Of a stretch of 41,562 bases of DNA, positions 40,728 through 41,562 are shown piece by piece. The position numbers were made by a program, and so were the translations under genes. Position 1 is the first letter of the stretch, and each line of letters starts with the position of its first letter. The DNA is from a virus. The notes below the pieces were generated by a model, which did no database searches, had not been told where the DNA came from, and saw only the letters and a program-made list of their open reading frames with translations. The stretch spans positions 1 to 41,562 of the IMG/VR virus record IMGVR_UViG_3300028025_006074, one strand, 5' to 3'.

Positions 40728-41558
40728 ATGAGAAAAGAGTTTACAGAAGGATTCAAAAATGAGGGAACACCGGACCTCAAGTATTATGCGTTCGATTGGG
40801 ACGATAATATTGTTCACATGCCAACAAAAATTTTGGTTCAAGATGAAGATGGTAATGAAGTAGGGATGTCCACAGATGATTTCGCGGAGTTTAGACACAA
40901 GATTGGTCAAGAACCATTTACATATAAAGGTAATAAAATTGTCGGATATGCGAATTCACCATTCAGAAACTTTAGAACTGAAGGGGACAAAGATTTTTTG
41001 GTGGACTCTTTAAGGGCAAAAAAAGGACCGGCATTTGATGATTTTAGAGAAGCGATTAATAACGGTTCAATATTTGCGATAATAACTGCGAGAGGACACA
41101 ATCCTAACACTATAAAAGAAGCAATTTATAACTATATTATAGAAGGGTTCAACGGAATCAACAAAGATGAGTTAATCAAAAATCTAAAAAAATATAGGTC
41201 TTTTGTGGGTGAAGATGAAATGACGGACGAGGAACTTATAAAATCGTATTTAGAACTTAATAAGTATCATCCAGTATCTTTCGGAGATGACAAAGGGGCG
41301 GTAAATCCTGAAGAGGCTAAAGTATCAGCTATGGAAGATTTTGTAAGCTATATTAGAGGAATGGCAGCAGTACTTAATAAAAAAGCATTCTTAAAAAAGG
41401 ATATTGCTAATAAATTTAATCCAGAAAACTTATCAATAGGATTTAGTGACGACGATCCAAAAAATATAGAAGTAATGCATAAGCATTTCAAAAATAAACC
41501 AGATAATATTGTTAAAACTTATTCTACTGCCGGAGGCTATAAGAAAGAAGTAAATTAA
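40728..41558 (+). CDS. HAD-superfamily phosphatase-like protein
   Basis: The 276-aa protein has HAD motif I YYAFDWDDNIVHMPT (residues 19-33, nucleophile Asp23 and acid/base Asp25). Motif II is FAIITARGHNP (116-126, Thr120), and motif IV is IGFSDDDPKNIEVM (237-250, metal-binding Asp residues). A large helical cap is inserted between motif II and motif IV. Some phage proteins of this fold are the phosphatase half of polynucleotide kinase-phosphatase enzymes that repair tRNA or RNA ends; no kinase is attached here. It follows the sheath gene after a terminator, where T4 would have the tail tube gene. The substrate is unknown. Confidence 0.7.
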   Translation: MRKEFTEGFKNEGTPDLKYYAFDWDDNIVHMPTKILVQDEDGNEVGMSTDDFAEFRHKIGQEPFTYKGNKIVGYANSPFRNFRTEGDKDFLVDSLRAKKGPAFDDFREAINNGSIFAIITARGHNPNTIKEAIYNYIIEGFNGINKDELIKNLKKYRSFVGEDEMTDEELIKSYLELNKYHPVSFGDDKGAVNPEEAKVSAMEDFVSYIRGMAAVLNKKAFLKKDIANKFNPENLSIGFSDDDPKNIEVMHKHFKNKPDNIVKTYSTAGGYKKEVN

Positions 41559-41562
41559 GAAT

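Overview
The window is a piece of a large, AT-rich, strictly lytic-looking contractile-tailed phage (T4-like myovirus grade). The evidence is a gp18-type tail sheath protein (37478-40687), a likely gp15-like tail completion protein beside it, a family B DNA polymerase with proofreading motifs (27780-30569), a SNF2-type helicase, dUTPase, a free-standing HNH endonuclease and giant multi-domain fibre or adhesin proteins. No integrase, repressor module or tRNA was seen. Stops are read with the standard code. Leaders are A/T-rich and lack clear Shine-Dalgarno sequences, which fits a Bacteroidota-like host but does not prove one. The source is probably an uncultured environmental phage.

Layout. 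Positions 1-10167 (minus strand) form one tightly overlapping operon of surface-sugar and nucleotide genes: a methyltransferase (cut by the window edge), a DUF6165-like protein, GT9-like, GT10, GT11 and GT2 glycosyltransferases, a UDP-glucose/GDP-mannose dehydrogenase, NAD+ synthase, a StrF-like/GT4 fusion, dUTPase, a DEDDy exonuclease and a second GT4-like enzyme. Positions 10221-12804 (minus) hold five small genes of mostly unknown function, one WYL-like. A divergent promoter pair lies at 12805-12856. Positions 12857-21784 (plus) are an adhesin or fibre block: a 1785-aa protein with LamG-like domains joined by Pro-Thr linkers, a collagen-like GTS-repeat protein, and four shorter cassettes, three of them with Pro-Thr linkers. 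It closes with a strong terminator. Positions 21864-26412 (plus) hold four more glycosyltransferase genes, starting with a GT60-type polypeptide GlcNAc-transferase homologue.

Next come an HNH endonuclease with a small ribbon-helix-helix gene (26409-27225, minus), a small structural-type gene (27307), and the DNA polymerase with a foldable leader. Then minus-strand genes (30556-35373) encode a small conserved protein, a candidate neck/adaptor protein, a superoxide dismutase fused to a possible PD-(D/E)XK nuclease domain, and the SNF2 helicase. Finally, neck/tail genes on the plus strand (35468-40687) are followed by a HAD-family phosphatase. No gene-free stretch exceeds about 120 bases.

How it may work together. 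The most interesting idea is a phage-encoded mucin-like glycosylation system. Thr/Pro-rich linkers in several virion-surface candidates lie immediately upstream of a homologue of enzymes that attach GlcNAc to Thr or hydroxyproline of polypeptides. Around ten glycosyltransferase domains, including two fucosyltransferase types, and a sugar-nucleotide dehydrogenase are present in the same window. The alternative is that the sugars remodel the host envelope. Other points of interest are the SOD-nuclease fusion, relic 3' ends of a LamG gene scattered in the fibre block, and a repeated TATTTAT element before most transcription units.
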